The notes beneath the pieces were generated by a model that had not been told where the DNA came from, did no database searches, and worked only from the letters and a program-made list of their open reading frames with translations. A stretch of 45,455 nucleotides of DNA from Megamonas hypermegale (GTDB taxonomy: Bacteria > Bacillota > Negativicutes > Selenomonadales > Selenomonadaceae): positions 31,710 through 77,164 of the forward strand of contig DCFC01000043.1 in the NCBI GenBank assembly GCA_002314325.1, written 5' to 3'. How positions within the stretch are numbered: position 1 is the stretch's first letter; each line of letters opens with the position of its first letter. Position numbers and translations under genes: made by a program. Positions 26,948 to 34,559 of the stretch are shown one piece after another.

Positions 26948-27520
26948 TTGCGATACAGTGAAGACGCTTTTTTGCGCGCTCAGAAAGTCAAGATGATTAT
27001 ACTCGATGTGGACGGCGTGCTGACGGACGGCTCCGTTTGCGTGGGAGCGGACGGTGAACTGTTCAAGACGTTCAACGTGCGCGACGGTCTCGGCATAACG
27101 CTGGCGCAGAAATACGGTATAAAGACGGCGATTATTACGGGACGCGAGTCGAAAATGCTGGCTTTCCGCGCCAGAGAATTGAAAATAAATGCTTTTTATC
27201 AGAATAAGAAAAATAAAATTCCGGCTTATCGGGAGCTTCAGGCTGAATATGATTTGAAACCGGAAGAATTTGCCTATATCGGCGATGATTTATTCGATTT
27301 GGCCGTCATGAACGACGTCGGCTTTCCGGCGACGGTGGCTGATGCGACGGACGAGGCTAAATCGGTAGCCATACTGGAGAGCGATTTTGCCGGCGGACAT
27401 GGTGCCGTAAGACAGATTATCGAATTTATCCTGAAGGCACAGGGCAAATGGCAGAGCATCGTTGACGGCTACATGCATATAAATCACGAAAATAAGACAA
27501 GTGAAGGCATTTCACAGTAA
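26948..27520 (+). CDS. kdsC: Kdo-8-phosphate phosphatase
   Basis: A 190-aa HAD-superfamily phosphatase of the tetrameric KdsC type, without a cap domain. Motif I is ILDVDGVLTDG (nucleophile and general-acid Asp), motif II lies in AIITGRES, and motif IV is IGDDLFDLAVM. The start is TTG at 26948, directly after the kdsD stop and 5 bases behind GGGAGTGG. The first ATG would be at codon 16, leaving too little sequence before the catalytic strand. The length is typical. Confidence 0.95.
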   Translation: MRYSEDAFLRAQKVKMIILDVDGVLTDGSVCVGADGELFKTFNVRDGLGITLAQKYGIKTAIITGRESKMLAFRARELKINAFYQNKKNKIPAYRELQAEYDLKPEEFAYIGDDLFDLAVMNDVGFPATVADATDEAKSVAILESDFAGGHGAVRQIIEFILKAQGKWQSIVDGYMHINHENKTSEGISQ

Positions 27521-27555
27521 TTTGAGCTGACAAGCTTAATGATAAGGGTGTTACA

Positions 27556-28476
27556 ATGAAGTATAGATTATTAAAATGGTTCAGTGCGTTTTTATGCTGC
27601 CTGTCGCATAAAAACCTGTTACGACTGGGACATGTACTCGGCATACTGTACTTTCACCTGATAGCCAAGGAGCGCAATCGCGCGGTGGACCGCATGATGA
27701 AGTCGTTCCACAACAGTGAAGAGGAAGCAAGAAGGATAATAAAAGATTCATTCATTAATCTCAGTCAGAATGTCCTGGAAATTTTATATATGCCGCGTCT
27801 GAAAAAAGACGATTTCAAATATATAAAATTTGAAGGGCTGGATATTTTAAAAAGAGAATATGCCAAAAACAGAGGCATCGTAATACTGACAGCTCATATC
27901 GGCACGTGGGAATGGCTGGCGGCCGGACTTGTACGGGCGGGATTTTCCGTTACGGCGCTGGCGAAACCGCAGCCGGATTCGCAGTACACGAAGCTTCTGG
28001 ATGAATACCGCGCGCAGGTGGGCGTGGAAATCTTTGCCCGCGGTGCGGCGTCGGAACTTCTGGCAGCGACAAGAGCCTTGAAAAAAGGCCGCATACTGGG
28101 CTTTCTGGCAGACCAGGACGCAGGCCCGGGCGGAGCGTTCATCGAATTTCTCGGTGAAGTCTGCTCGACACCGATGGGACCGGCCGTATTTGCCCGCAAA
28201 TTCATGTCGCCGGTAGTCCCGGCATTTATCATCCGCCAAAGCGACGGTACGCATAAAATAGAAATTTCCGAACCGATAGTATATAATGATACAGGAAATA
28301 CGAATGACGACTTGTTTGATTTTACCAAACGCATGACGAAAGTCATCGAAAATCAGATAATCGCTCATCCGACTCAATGGATTTGGTTCCAGAAACGCTG
28401 GAATACACGTCCGGAAGAGCAGAAGAAAAACAAAATTCATACAGTAAAAACGTCTAAGGTGGTCAAAGATGACTAA
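27556..28476 (+). CDS. LpxL/HtrB-type lipid A late acyltransferase (second copy)
   Basis: A 306-aa paralogue of the enzyme at 14656-15540. The catalytic HxxxxE motif is in TAHIGTWEWL. Other family blocks are LADQDAGPGGAFIEFLG, MGPAVFARKFMSPVVPAFIIR and TQWIWFQKRWNTRP. An N-terminal hydrophobic region suggests an inner-membrane location. It sits between the Kdo genes and lptC, and its 3' end overlaps lptC by 8 bp, so it is in the lpt operon. The final 20 residues are Lys-rich and not conserved. It probably adds the second secondary acyl chain; chain choice is not readable. Confidence 0.9.
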   Translation: MKYRLLKWFSAFLCCLSHKNLLRLGHVLGILYFHLIAKERNRAVDRMMKSFHNSEEEARRIIKDSFINLSQNVLEILYMPRLKKDDFKYIKFEGLDILKREYAKNRGIVILTAHIGTWEWLAAGLVRAGFSVTALAKPQPDSQYTKLLDEYRAQVGVEIFARGAASELLAATRALKKGRILGFLADQDAGPGGAFIEFLGEVCSTPMGPAVFARKFMSPVVPAFIIRQSDGTHKIEISEPIVYNDTGNTNDDLFDFTKRMTKVIENQIIAHPTQWIWFQKRWNTRPEEQKKNKIHTVKTSKVVKDD

Positions 28477-29032
28477 GAAGGTGGCTGTTAACAAGAAGAA
28501 AATAGCCGTATACCTGCTGGCGCTGTTTGCCGTAGGTCTTATTTACTGGGCGTACGCCAGCAGACCGAATACGGATGCGCCGGGAGAAAAACCGGCGGCA
28601 AGAGTTATGACGTATCACAATAACTCCATGAAGGAAGAAGTCAACGGCAAGCTGATTTGGGAATGTTATGCGGAAACCATGACAGTAAATCAGGATACGA
28701 ATGTCGTCGACATGGATAATATCAAAGGTGCTTTTTACCGCGAAGACGGTAATAAAATCGAAATAACGGCGCAAAAGGCAGTATACGACCAGAACAAAAA
28801 GCATATCGAAATCACGGAAGGCATAGAGGCTCATTCGACCGACGACATGACGTTTAAAACGGATAAAGTCGTCTGGGACGGTGAGCAGCAGCTCCTGACG
28901 TGCGAAGGAAATGTGAAGATTACGAAACCGGAACTGGTGGCAACCGGTGATAAGGCAGAAAGCAAGGATGCTTTTCAGAATTTCAAACTGATAGGAAATG
29001 CACATATTATAAAAGGGGATACTAATCAATGA
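28469..29032 (+). CDS. lptC: LPS export protein LptC
   Basis: A 187-aa bitopic protein with one N-terminal helix (about residues 11-27) and a periplasmic beta-jellyroll. It receives LPS from the LptB/F/G transporter and passes it to LptA. The beta pattern includes GKLIWECYAETM, VVDMDNIKGAFYREDGNKIEITAQKAVYDQ-type strands and TCEGNVKITKPE near the end. Sequence conservation in this family is weak, and the position before lptA and lptB supports the call. The start overlaps the acyltransferase stop by 8 bp, and the stop overlaps the lptA start by 4 bp. Confidence 0.9.
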   Translation: MTKKVAVNKKKIAVYLLALFAVGLIYWAYASRPNTDAPGEKPAARVMTYHNNSMKEEVNGKLIWECYAETMTVNQDTNVVDMDNIKGAFYREDGNKIEITAQKAVYDQNKKHIEITEGIEAHSTDDMTFKTDKVVWDGEQQLLTCEGNVKITKPELVATGDKAESKDAFQNFKLIGNAHIIKGDTNQ

Positions 29033-29808
29033 AACAATATGGTAAAATAAAAACCGCGCTGGCAGCTGTTTTATGCAGCTGCTGTATATTGGGCGGTACA
29101 GCCGTAGCCGCTGACGGCCCGATTGAGCTTACTGGCGATGTCATTGAATATGATGCACGGACGGATATGGCGAAAGCCACCGGCGGCGTAAAAGTTACGC
29201 GCGACGGCGGTGTGCTCACGGGAGCGGAAGCTACGTACAATTTCAAAACGCAGGAAGTCACAGTGACGGGCGGCGTTACGGCTGTGAAAGACGATATGAA
29301 TTTAAAAGCGGACAAACTGTTTTCCACGCCGAACCAGGAATATGTCGCTGACGGCAACGTAGTGGCGGTCAAAGGCGAAAACACGCTCGTCGGTCCGCAA
29401 ATCCGCTATAATCAGGCAACGAGCGATATTTCCATGCCAAATGGCGGCAGTGCTACCGGTCCGCAGGCCGATATCAAAGGCGACGTGCTGACCGGCAATC
29501 TGGCGACACAGCAGTATCATGCTGTCGGCAACGTATACTTGAACAGCAAGACGAACGATGTGCAGTCGACAAGCAATGAAGCAACGTATACGGGCAACGG
29601 CGAGGAATTTGTATTCACGGCAAACGGCAATGTCAATATAAAAAGCCCTTCGCGCAATATCGTAACGAACAGCGACAATGCCGTATACAACAGTGCGGAA
29701 AACGGCAAGCTCGTGCTGACGGGCAATGCCGTAGCAACTCAGAACAATAATATTGTCAGAGGCAATACCCTGACGGTATACATGGGAGATAATGTAAATA
29801 TTGAATAA
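29029..29808 (+). CDS. lptA: LPS export periplasmic bridge protein LptA
   Basis: A 259-aa OstA-family protein. A signal peptide ends at about residue 28 (GTAVAA before DGP). Repeated strands of an LptA jellyroll follow: VIEYDARTDMAKATGGVKVTRDG, then TYNFKTQEVTVTGGVTAVKDD-type units continuing to the C-terminus. It forms the periplasmic bridge that carries LPS from LptC to the outer-membrane LptD. It is longer than E. coli LptA (185 aa), which suggests extra strands. The ATGA overlap with lptC implies coupling. Confidence 0.93.
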   Translation: MKQYGKIKTALAAVLCSCCILGGTAVAADGPIELTGDVIEYDARTDMAKATGGVKVTRDGGVLTGAEATYNFKTQEVTVTGGVTAVKDDMNLKADKLFSTPNQEYVADGNVVAVKGENTLVGPQIRYNQATSDISMPNGGSATGPQADIKGDVLTGNLATQQYHAVGNVYLNSKTNDVQSTSNEATYTGNGEEFVFTANGNVNIKSPSRNIVTNSDNAVYNSAENGKLVLTGNAVATQNNNIVRGNTLTVYMGDNVNIE

Positions 29809-29833
29809 TTTTAAAGGAAATGAGTGACGCAGT

Positions 29834-30553
29834 TTGCATATTGAGGTAAAAAATCTTATAAAAGAATATAAAGGAACACCCGTTGTAAAAGATGTCTCCC
29901 TTAATGTGAACAAGGGTGAGATTGTGGGGCTCTTAGGTCCTAACGGTGCAGGAAAGACGACAACTTTTTATATGATTGTAGGCATTGAAAAGCCGACCTC
30001 TGGCAAAGTGTTTATTTCTGATATAAATATAACGCGGCTTCCGATAAACAAGCGTGCTGAGCTGGGCATAAGCTATCTGGCGCAGGAAGCCTCCATCTTC
30101 CGCAAACTGACGGTGGAGGACAACCTGCGGGCGATTTTGCAGACGACGAAACTGTCTAAGGACCAGCAGGAAAAGAAGATAAATGATTTATTGGAGGAAT
30201 TCAATATCACTCATATCAGAACGCGACTCGGTATGCAGCTTTCCGGCGGTGAACGCCGCCGCGTGGAGATTGCCAGAGGCTTGGCACTGGAACCTCATTT
30301 CATGCTTCTTGACGAGCCGTTTGCCGGTATCGACCCGCTGGCCGTAGCCGACATTCAGGGAATAATCGGCTATCTGAAAGAGCGCGGCATGGGCATTCTG
30401 ATTACAGACCACAATGTAAGAGAAACGCTGAAAATCGTGGACAGAGCTTATATCATGAACAGCGGGCAGATTTTGCTGGAAGGCGACAGCGATACGATAG
30501 CCAACAGTGAACTGGCGCGTAAATTCTATCTGGGTGAAGACTTTAAATTATAG
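29834..30553 (+). CDS. lptB: LPS export ABC transporter ATPase LptB
   Basis: A 239-aa cytoplasmic ATPase driving LPS extraction from the inner membrane. Walker A is GPNGAGKTT at residues 35-43, the Q-loop is LAQEASIF, the signature is LSGGERRRVEIARGLA, and the Walker B is FMLLDEPFAGIDPLAV, with a switch His in ITDHNVRETL. These blocks separate LptB from other ATPases. The start is TTG at 29834. The ribosome site is weak (GAGTGAC about 6 bases upstream), and the alternative AAAGGA is 15 bases away. lptF/lptG follows after 13 bp. Confidence 0.96.
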   Translation: MHIEVKNLIKEYKGTPVVKDVSLNVNKGEIVGLLGPNGAGKTTTFYMIVGIEKPTSGKVFISDINITRLPINKRAELGISYLAQEASIFRKLTVEDNLRAILQTTKLSKDQQEKKINDLLEEFNITHIRTRLGMQLSGGERRRVEIARGLALEPHFMLLDEPFAGIDPLAVADIQGIIGYLKERGMGILITDHNVRETLKIVDRAYIMNSGQILLEGDSDTIANSELARKFYLGEDFKL

Positions 30554-30566
30554 GAGAGAATGTAAG

Positions 30567-31652
30567 ATGCGTATTTTAGATAAATATATATTGAAAGAGA
30601 CGATAATGACCTTTATCTTCGGCATCTGTGCATTCTCCGCCGTATTTTTGGGGTCGGGAACGCTTCTGCGTATTGCACAGTATATCACGCAGTACGGTGC
30701 GTCTTTTTCAGCCATAGTCCGTTTGATTATTTACAGCTTGCCGGGAATTGTCGTCTGGACTTTCCCGATGTCGATGCTGCTTGCTTCGCTTCTGACGTTC
30801 GGCCGTCTGTCCGGCAACAGCGAAATAATCGCGATGAAGGCGTGCGGTGTGAGTTTCAAGCGCCTTGTTACGCCGGTGATTATTTTCTCGCTGGGCGTAA
30901 GTATTTTTTCCGTAGGCTTTAACGAATACGTCGTACCGGCTTCCAACCAGGCATATGCCGATTTGGTGCGCTATGAAATTCAGGGAAATACAGCTCCGGC
31001 ATCGCAGGACCATATCATCATCAAGCAGATACAGGACGGCAATATTCAGCGTCTTGTTTATGCACGCCGCTACAATGCAGAAACGGGCAGACTCGACAGT
31101 CTGTCCATTCAGGAATTTGAAAAAAACAGAATGGTCCGCGTGGAAAATGCGCAGTATGCTCAGTGGGATAATGACGACTGGATTATGTACAACGGCGTAT
31201 TGTACGATTTATCGCAGCCGGGTACGGAACGCATGATGAAATTCGATTCGCAGGTTCTGCCGATTAATCAGAGCCCGAACCAAATAATCAGAAGCCAGAA
31301 AAAACCGGATGAAATGAGCATAAAAGAGCTCAGAGAACAGATTGACATCATGCAGTCGCAGTACGTGGATACGCGCAAGCTGGAAACGGAGCTGTACCAG
31401 CGTTTCACGATACCGCTGGCGAGCCTGATGTTCGCTTTAATCGGTGCGCCGCTCGGTATCCAGCCGAACAGGAGTTCGTCCTCCATCGGTTTCGGTATAA
31501 GTATCATCATCATATTCATTTACTATACGTTGATGACATTGGCGGGCGCTATCGGTCAGGGTTCGTTCATTCCGCCGGCAATCGCCGTATGGATACCGAA
31601 TATCGTGACATTGATTGTAGGCTGCTATTTAATACGTAAAGAGTCAAGATGA
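30567..31652 (+). CDS. LptF/LptG-family LPS transporter permease
   Basis: A 361-aa YjgP/YjgQ-family permease. Its starting block ILDKYILKETIMTFIFGI and the N-terminal helices (about 10-125) are followed by a periplasmic beta-domain (about 130-265) and C-terminal helices (about 280-361). E. coli uses a LptF-LptG heterodimer, but only one such gene is present here. Either it forms a homodimer or a second gene lies elsewhere. The ATG at 30567 is 8 bases behind AGGAGAG; the open frame extends 20 codons upstream into lptB without a ribosome site. The TGA stop lies inside the left target duplication of repeat copy F. Confidence 0.93.
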   Translation: MRILDKYILKETIMTFIFGICAFSAVFLGSGTLLRIAQYITQYGASFSAIVRLIIYSLPGIVVWTFPMSMLLASLLTFGRLSGNSEIIAMKACGVSFKRLVTPVIIFSLGVSIFSVGFNEYVVPASNQAYADLVRYEIQGNTAPASQDHIIIKQIQDGNIQRLVYARRYNAETGRLDSLSIQEFEKNRMVRVENAQYAQWDNDDWIMYNGVLYDLSQPGTERMMKFDSQVLPINQSPNQIIRSQKKPDEMSIKELREQIDIMQSQYVDTRKLETELYQRFTIPLASLMFALIGAPLGIQPNRSSSSIGFGISIIIIFIYYTLMTLAGAIGQGSFIPPAIAVWIPNIVTLIVGCYLIRKESR

Positions 31653-31656
31653 AATA

Positions 31657-31785
31657 CCTGTTGTGCTAGTAAGACATTGAGCCTGTATGAGCAGTATAAT
31701 ACTTTATATTCGCTGCCTGTTGTCACTTAACCTCACTAAATATAAAGTATTATACTGCTTGGGAAAATTAACTAGCGCAATAAAT
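31657..31785 (+). repeat. Palindromic intergenic element, copy F
   Basis: A 129-bp element between lptF/G and the DUF3084 gene. The terminal repeats are (A)CCTGTTGTGCTAGT and ACTAGCGCAATAAAT. The internal arms 31690-31710 and 31739-31759 pair perfectly. The perfect 9-bp direct repeat GATGAAATA flanks it at 31648-31656 and 31786-31794; the left one contains the TGA stop of lptF/G. Confidence 0.93.
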
Positions 31786-31822
31786 GATGAAATAGGTAAA
31801 ATTGGAAAAGAAGGTGTGAGCC

Positions 31823-33055
31823 ATGTATGGCATTATGCTGATTGTAGTATTGGTTTTGACCGGTGGCGTAATCGCCTTTATTGGCGACCGCCTGGGCAGT
31901 AAAGTCGGTAAGAAAAAGCTGTCCTTGTTCGGAATGAGACCGAAACATACGTCGATACTCGTAACAATCGTTACGGGTATTTTAATAACTACGGTTACGT
32001 TCGGCGTGCTGGCCGTAGCTTCCGAAAATGTCAGAACGGCGCTTTTCGGCATGGAAAAACTGCGCGAAGAGATGAAATCGACGCAGGATAATTTAATGGA
32101 TGCAACAATTTCGTTGGAAACAATGAAAAAAGATTTGACTTCCACGAAGGAAGAATACGATAAATCGAAAAAAGCACTGGAAAAATCACAGCAGGAGTTG
32201 GAAATAGCGCAAAATTCGGCGCAGGAGCTGAAGCGCCAGCAGGCACAGCTTGAAGCGCGCAACAGCCAGCTGTGGGCGGACAATCAAAATCTCATCGGCA
32301 CGAACAGTCAGCTGACGGCGGAAAACGATGCGCTGGCAGCAAATAATCAGAGCCTGAAAGAAGATAACGCCGGTCTGGAACAGCTCAACAGCGATTTGCA
32401 GCAGGGCATAGAAAATATGCGTGAAAGACCGATTATCTACCGTGTCGGCGAACTTTTGGCGAGCGGCGTCATCAAAAAGACGGACAGCCCAGGTCAAATA
32501 CAGCATGATTTAAGCCAGATTGTTGCATTGGCAAACAGCAAAATTGTCGACCGGCTCGGCGAAGAAGGCGCTAAAAACGGCGTATGGATTTATCCGACGG
32601 AATATCAGGAGGCAATAAAACAGCTTATGCACTCCGACACGGATATGGTGGTGCGCTTAATCGTCGCCGCCAACCTCGTCAAGGGCGATGCCGTGCTGAC
32701 GGATTTGGAACTTCATCCGAACCGCACTGTTTATCAGAAAGACGAGCTCGTATATCAGAAAGTGTATAATGTTTCTATTGAGGGAACGAATACGGAAATA
32801 CTGATAAGCGATTTTCTGCGCAATGTGAATACGGCGGCGGCCAGCAACGGTATTCTGCCAAATCCGCTCACTGGTGCAGTCGGCGTGATAAGCGGCAATC
32901 AGATTTATTCCATTGATAAAGCGCTGCAAAGCTCGAAGGGAAATATTCTTGTCAGCGCTTATGCCGTGCAGAATACGGATGTGCTCGGGCCGCTGCGTCT
33001 GAATATAATTTTGCGTCAGGAAGAGGATAAAAACGATACAAATGAAAACGAGTGA
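31823..33055 (+). CDS. DUF3084-type membrane protein with coiled coil
   Basis: A 410-aa protein that resembles the DUF3084 family. Two N-terminal membrane helices (about 1-20 and 42-66) border a short cytoplasmic loop containing SKVGKKKLSLFGMRPKHTS. A long Gln/Glu/Lys/Asn coiled coil (about 72-200) and a globular C-terminal domain (about 205-395) follow. The biochemical role of the family is not known to me. In this window it follows the lpt genes across repeat copy F and overlaps a YqgF-like gene by 14 bp. The ATG at 31823 follows GAAGGTGTGAGCC. Confidence 0.8.
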   Translation: MYGIMLIVVLVLTGGVIAFIGDRLGSKVGKKKLSLFGMRPKHTSILVTIVTGILITTVTFGVLAVASENVRTALFGMEKLREEMKSTQDNLMDATISLETMKKDLTSTKEEYDKSKKALEKSQQELEIAQNSAQELKRQQAQLEARNSQLWADNQNLIGTNSQLTAENDALAANNQSLKEDNAGLEQLNSDLQQGIENMRERPIIYRVGELLASGVIKKTDSPGQIQHDLSQIVALANSKIVDRLGEEGAKNGVWIYPTEYQEAIKQLMHSDTDMVVRLIVAANLVKGDAVLTDLELHPNRTVYQKDELVYQKVYNVSIEGTNTEILISDFLRNVNTAAASNGILPNPLTGAVGVISGNQIYSIDKALQSSKGNILVSAYAVQNTDVLGPLRLNIILRQEEDKNDTNENE

Positions 33056-33464
33056 TTATTTTATCGCCGTTGACCCCGGCAGGGAAAAAACGGGCATAGC
33101 CATACTTACAATGTCCGGCGGTGCCGTCTGGCATGGCATCATCAATTCGGATTATCTGGTCGATGAGATAAAAAATATCGCCGCTGAATACGATACGGAT
33201 TTGCTCGTAATCGGCAGCGGCACGAGCAGTAAGGCAAAACAGCAGTTGCTGCAAAAAAGTCTGCCGTTTTTAAACATAGTGGTGGTGGATGAATACAGAA
33301 CGACGGATGAGGCGCGCAAGCTTTATTTTGCAGCCAATCCGCCGCAGGGGCTGAAAAAGCTCATTCCGCTCGGTATGCAGACACCGCCCGTGCCTGTGGA
33401 TGATTATGCTGCGATTGCCATCGGCAGAAGGTATTTGAAACAGAATAATATTATTAATGGATGA
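33042..33464 (+). CDS. YqgF/RuvC-like RNase H-fold protein
   Basis: A 140-aa protein with the signature of the YqgF/RuvC resolvase-like fold. The first catalytic Asp is in IAVDPGREKTGIAIL, a second strand is DLLVIGSGTSSKAK, and a C-terminal acidic pair lies in PVDDYAAIAIGRRYL. It is as long as RuvX (pre-16S rRNA nuclease) but the motif differs from the usual DxGxxRxG, so it may be a separate branch. Its start overlaps the DUF3084 gene by 14 bp, showing coupled expression. A terminator follows 17 bp after the stop, closing the long envelope cluster. Confidence 0.75.
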   Translation: MKTSDYFIAVDPGREKTGIAILTMSGGAVWHGIINSDYLVDEIKNIAAEYDTDLLVIGSGTSSKAKQQLLQKSLPFLNIVVVDEYRTTDEARKLYFAANPPQGLKKLIPLGMQTPPVPVDDYAAIAIGRRYLKQNNIING

Positions 33465-33481
33465 AGAAAATGCGGTAGTAT

Positions 33482-33525
33482 ACTGCACTGTTAGGAATGA
33501 AAATTTTTTAACGGTGCAGTTTTTT
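33482..33525 (+). terminator. Terminator at the end of the envelope cluster
   Basis: The stem ACTGCACTGTT / AACGGTGCAGT (one T-G pair) has a 17-base loop and is followed by TTTTT. It separates the lpt/DUF3084 cluster from the sensory operon. Confidence 0.8.
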
Positions 33526-33537
33526 GTTGCGGTGAAA

Positions 33538-33582
33538 TATGACATTTGTTACTTAATCTGATGACAGGGATAATGATATAAT
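33538..33582 (+). promoter_or_regulatory. Probable promoter and regulator site of the sensory operon
   Basis: TATAAT at 33577-33582 is a perfect -10 box, 30 bp upstream of the first gene. No good -35 box is present at 17 bases. TATGACATTTGT at 33538-33549, centred about 45 bp before the likely transcription start, also occurs on the opposite strand in the palindrome before the PTS genes (38001-38012). A weak -35 with an upstream motif suggests activation, possibly by the response regulator encoded here. Confidence 0.5.
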
Positions 33583-33611
33583 AAAATAATGGAAAAAAAG
33601 CAGGTGAGGAT

Positions 33612-34559
33612 ATGCACAGAAAAAATATTGTCTGGAAAATAATAATAGCAGTAAATATTGTGCTTATATACTGCATTTACTTGCAGTACATGATGCCGAG
33701 CAGGGAGCACAGAATTTTCGGCGTTACATATATGACGATGAACAATCCGTTTTATAAAATCATCAACAATGAAATATTGAAAGTGGTTGAGCAGCACGGA
33801 GATATTCTTGTAACTTTGGACCCGGCGTTGGATATAGAAAAACAGAATGAACAGATTTATGATATGGTGGAGAAAGATGTGGACGGGATATTTGTCAATC
33901 CGATAGATTTCAAGGAAAATACGCCGGCGTTGCAGGCAGCCAAGGACGCGGGTATTCCGATTATTGTAATCGATTCGCCGGTGCAGGACAGTGAGCTGGT
34001 CAACTGTACCGTCGTTTCGGATAACTACGATGCGGGTGTGCAGTGCGCCAGGGAAATGATGAAGCGGGTGCCGAGTGCGAATATTATATTGCTCAAGCAT
34101 ACTACGGCGCAGTCGGCGAAAGAACGCATTGACGGTTTCTGCGCTGCGATTGCCGGAAATAATAATTATAAAATCGTCAATGAAAGCGAATGCGAGGGAC
34201 AGTTGGAAAAAGCCATGCCGGCTGTGCAGAGAATGCTGGAGGAAACGCCGCAGGCCAATGTTATTATGGCGCTAAACGACCCAAGTGCGCTCGGAGCGAT
34301 AGCGGCTTTGGAGGAAAAACAGCGGTATGATGTTCTGGTATACGGCGTTGACGGGACACCGGATATGAAATCGCTGTTTGCCTACAATCAGGCAGCGGCG
34401 GGAACGGTGGCGCAGTCGCCTATTTCCATCGGCAGGATAGCCGGAGAAAAAATGTATGAGATTTTGGCGGGAAAAAATGTGGAGAAAGAAGTCATAATCC
34501 CCGTTTCCTTTATAAATAAGGATAATCTGAGCGAGTATGACGAAAAGGGCTGGCAGTGA
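33612..34559 (+). CDS. Membrane-anchored periplasmic sugar-binding protein (ribose/galactose-type)
   Basis: A 315-aa type I periplasmic-binding protein of the ribose/galactose-binding class. The N-terminal helix (about residues 6-26) has neither a cleavage site nor a lipobox, so the protein probably stays anchored in the inner membrane. The binding domain has the family blocks FGVTYMTMNNPFYKIINNEI, DGIFVNPIDF, AAKDAGIPIIVIDSP and NVIMALNDPSALGAIAALEE. No ABC permease or ATPase gene follows. Its stop shares one base with the kinase start, so it is best read as the sugar-sensing part of the two-component system. The ligand is unknown. The ATG at 33612 follows CAGGTGAGGAT. Confidence 0.88.
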   Translation: MHRKNIVWKIIIAVNIVLIYCIYLQYMMPSREHRIFGVTYMTMNNPFYKIINNEILKVVEQHGDILVTLDPALDIEKQNEQIYDMVEKDVDGIFVNPIDFKENTPALQAAKDAGIPIIVIDSPVQDSELVNCTVVSDNYDAGVQCAREMMKRVPSANIILLKHTTAQSAKERIDGFCAAIAGNNNYKIVNESECEGQLEKAMPAVQRMLEETPQANVIMALNDPSALGAIAALEEKQRYDVLVYGVDGTPDMKSLFAYNQAAAGTVAQSPISIGRIAGEKMYEILAGKNVEKEVIIPVSFINKDNLSEYDEKGWQ

